Source of the DNA: UBA9214 sp964443845
GTDB lineage: Bacteria; Pseudomonadota; Gammaproteobacteria; UBA9214
Direction of reading: 5' to 3'
DNA length: 64,000 bases
Assembly (NCBI GenBank): GCA_964443845.1
Contig: CAYUFA010000006.1
Location: 1 to 64,000 of the forward strand
Of the stretch, positions 62,912 to 64,000 are shown piece after piece. Position 1 is the first letter of the stretch, and each line of letters begins with the position of its first letter. The notes beneath the pieces are model-generated. The model was not told the DNA's origin, did no database searches, and saw only the letters and a program-made list of their open reading frames with translations. Made by a program: the position numbers and the translations under genes.

Positions 62912-64000
62912 ATGCGTGAAGCCATAGACTACAATGCGTTGAGCTGGGTCCGGAAGGAGCTCGGCGAGACACTGCGCCAGGCCAGGCAGGAACTGGAAAC
63001 GTACGCCGAGGGTGATCACCGCAACGAACTGCTGCAGCGCTGTGCCGCACAACTGCACCAGGCGCGCGGTCCGTTGCGGATGGTGAACCTGCGCGGCGCG
63101 GACCTGCTGGCCTGCGAGATGGAAGAGGCCATTGCCGACCTGCTGCTCGGCAGTGTTCCCGACCCGGGAACCGTGCTGGAATTCCTGGTACAGGGGTTTG
63201 TCGAGCTGCCTGAATACCTGTCCAGCCTGCGTTTCGGCAGGCAGGACAAGCCGCTGGCGATGTTCCCGGTGATCAACAGCCTGCGCGCCGCGCGCGGACT
63301 CAAGCCGTTGCGCGAGGAGGCGGTATTTGCGCCGGATCTTGCCAGCCGTGTGCCGCACTCGGTGTTCAATCCGAATGCACGGCACGATGATGGTGACCGG
63401 GTCGCGCGCGTCAGGACCGCACGCGTGCGCTTCCAGGCCGGACTGCTGGACTGGTACCGCTGTAATGACGGCAGCCAGGGTCTGCAGGAACTGGTCAGCG
63501 TGCTGGAGGATCTGCAGGCGATGGCCTGCAGCGAACCGGTGGCGCGGCTCTGGTGGGTCGGTTCCGCGGTCGCGGAAATGGTGCGTGACGACCGGCTGCA
63601 GTCCTCGCCAGTGGTGAAACGCCTGTTCAGTCAACTCGACCGGAATATCAAGCGCCTGATGGACCAGGGAGAATCCGTCTTCTCCGACCTGCTGACCGAT
63701 GACCTGTTGCGGAACCTGTTGTTCCAGGTGATGCAGTGCGCTGCGGATTCCCCGCGCCTCCGGCTGGTCCGGCAGACCTACGGACTGTCCGGGGAGGCCG
63801 GGTCGGATGCGGACAAGCCCGGTTCCGAGCTCGGCGCGGAGTTGCTGCAGACAGTGTCACAGACCGCACGTGCGGATATAGACCGGATCAAGGAGCAACT
63901 GGACGCCTTCCTCTCCGGCCGGGAGACGAGTCCGAAGCTGCTCGGTGACGTGGCCGACCGGATGCACAGCCTGGGGAACCTGCTGGACATGCTCGGAATG
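62912..64000 (+). CDS. pilL: chemotaxis-type hybrid kinase PilL/ChpA, 5' part
   Basis: The frame is open from ATG 62912 through the window edge (363 codons) and is cut off there. The start MREAIDYNALSWVRKELGETLRQARQELETYAEGD closely follows PilL/ChpA N-termini, whose first parts are FimL-like and Hpt-like helical modules. The kinase, CheW and receiver domains would lie beyond the window. Gene order pilG-pilH-pilI-pilJ-pilL fits the Pil-Chp cluster. Without pilK before it, pilL follows pilJ directly after 128 bases. Confidence 0.88.
   Translation, partial: MREAIDYNALSWVRKELGETLRQARQELETYAEGDHRNELLQRCAAQLHQARGPLRMVNLRGADLLACEMEEAIADLLLGSVPDPGTVLEFLVQGFVELPEYLSSLRFGRQDKPLAMFPVINSLRAARGLKPLREEAVFAPDLASRVPHSVFNPNARHDDGDRVARVRTARVRFQAGLLDWYRCNDGSQGLQELVSVLEDLQAMACSEPVARLWWVGSAVAEMVRDDRLQSSPVVKRLFSQLDRNIKRLMDQGESVFSDLLTDDLLRNLLFQVMQCAADSPRLRLVRQTYGLSGEAGSDADKPGSELGAELLQTVSQTARADIDRIKEQLDAFLSGRETSPKLLGDVADRMHSLGNLLDMLGM

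Overview
This window is a high-GC chromosomal segment from a gammaproteobacterium, most likely a Chromatiales/Ectothiorhodospiraceae-type organism. That placement is inference from gene content and order: rpoH-ftsX-ftsE-ftsY, rph-rdgB-hemW, yicC-gmk-rpoZ-spoT, gshB...tonB-yqgE-ruvX-pyrR-pyrB-pyrX, pilGHIJL, a caa3-type cytochrome oxidase locus, and both PEP-CTERM and rhombosortase-type protein sorting. Two runs of exactly 100 N show a draft scaffold. I found no rRNA, tRNA, CRISPR array, phage or intact transposase gene. Most of the sequence is chromosomal housekeeping DNA.

Layout. 1-7.3 kb: PBP1A, malate dehydrogenase, a thermonuclease-like protein, ribosomal protein L31, a DUF3135 protein and a Ycf46-like AAA ATPase. 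7.4-12.1 kb: the most accessory-looking block, with a rhombosortase, an exported protein with a sorting-like C-terminus, a TPR-sulfotransferase and an orphan STN-domain protein. 12.1-20.2 kb: CPXCG protein, hemW, rdgB, rph, a small exported protein, yicC, gmk, rpoZ and spoT. 20.2-23.8 kb: REP-like repeats, ridA, a roughly 1-kb repeat-rich spacer and recG. 24.1-31.2 kb: ubiC, ubiA, comF and a bioBFHCD operon with a nested MITE between bioB and bioF. 31.3-38.5 kb: DUF2244, coxB, coxA, a 37-codon membrane protein, coxC, DUF2909, surf1, an SCO-like gene and ctaB. 38.6-41.5 kb: corA, fragments on either side of assembly gap 1, and a DUF523/DUF1722 protein. 41.7-45.5 kb: rpoH (with a CIRCE operator), ftsX, ftsE and ftsY. 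45.6-50.0 kb: a pair of M16 peptidase-like proteins, a PEP-CTERM lamin-tail protein and rsmD. 50.0-54.8 kb: the pyrimidine cluster pyrX-pyrB-pyrR with ruvX, yqgE and tonB. 55.0-59.1 kb: DUF4124 protein, a small exported protein, a periplasmic rhodanese, assembly gap 2, apbE and gshB. 59.3-64.0 kb: pilG, pilH, pilI, pilJ and the start of pilL/chpA, the chemosensory system of type IV pilus twitching.

How genes work together. The bio genes cover the BioC/BioH pimeloyl route plus BioF, BioD and BioB, but bioA is absent. The cox locus supplies three catalytic subunits and heme O synthase, but ctaG/cox11 and ctaA/cox15 are not in their usual places. PyrB is paired with a dihydroorotase homologue that has lost metal-binding histidines and is presumably structural. 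HrcA probably controls rpoH through a near-perfect CIRCE overlapping its promoter.

Most worth following up: the rhombosortase and its adjacent candidate substrate, the CIRCE-rpoH promoter, and a two-copy MITE family sitting immediately upstream of recG and bioF.
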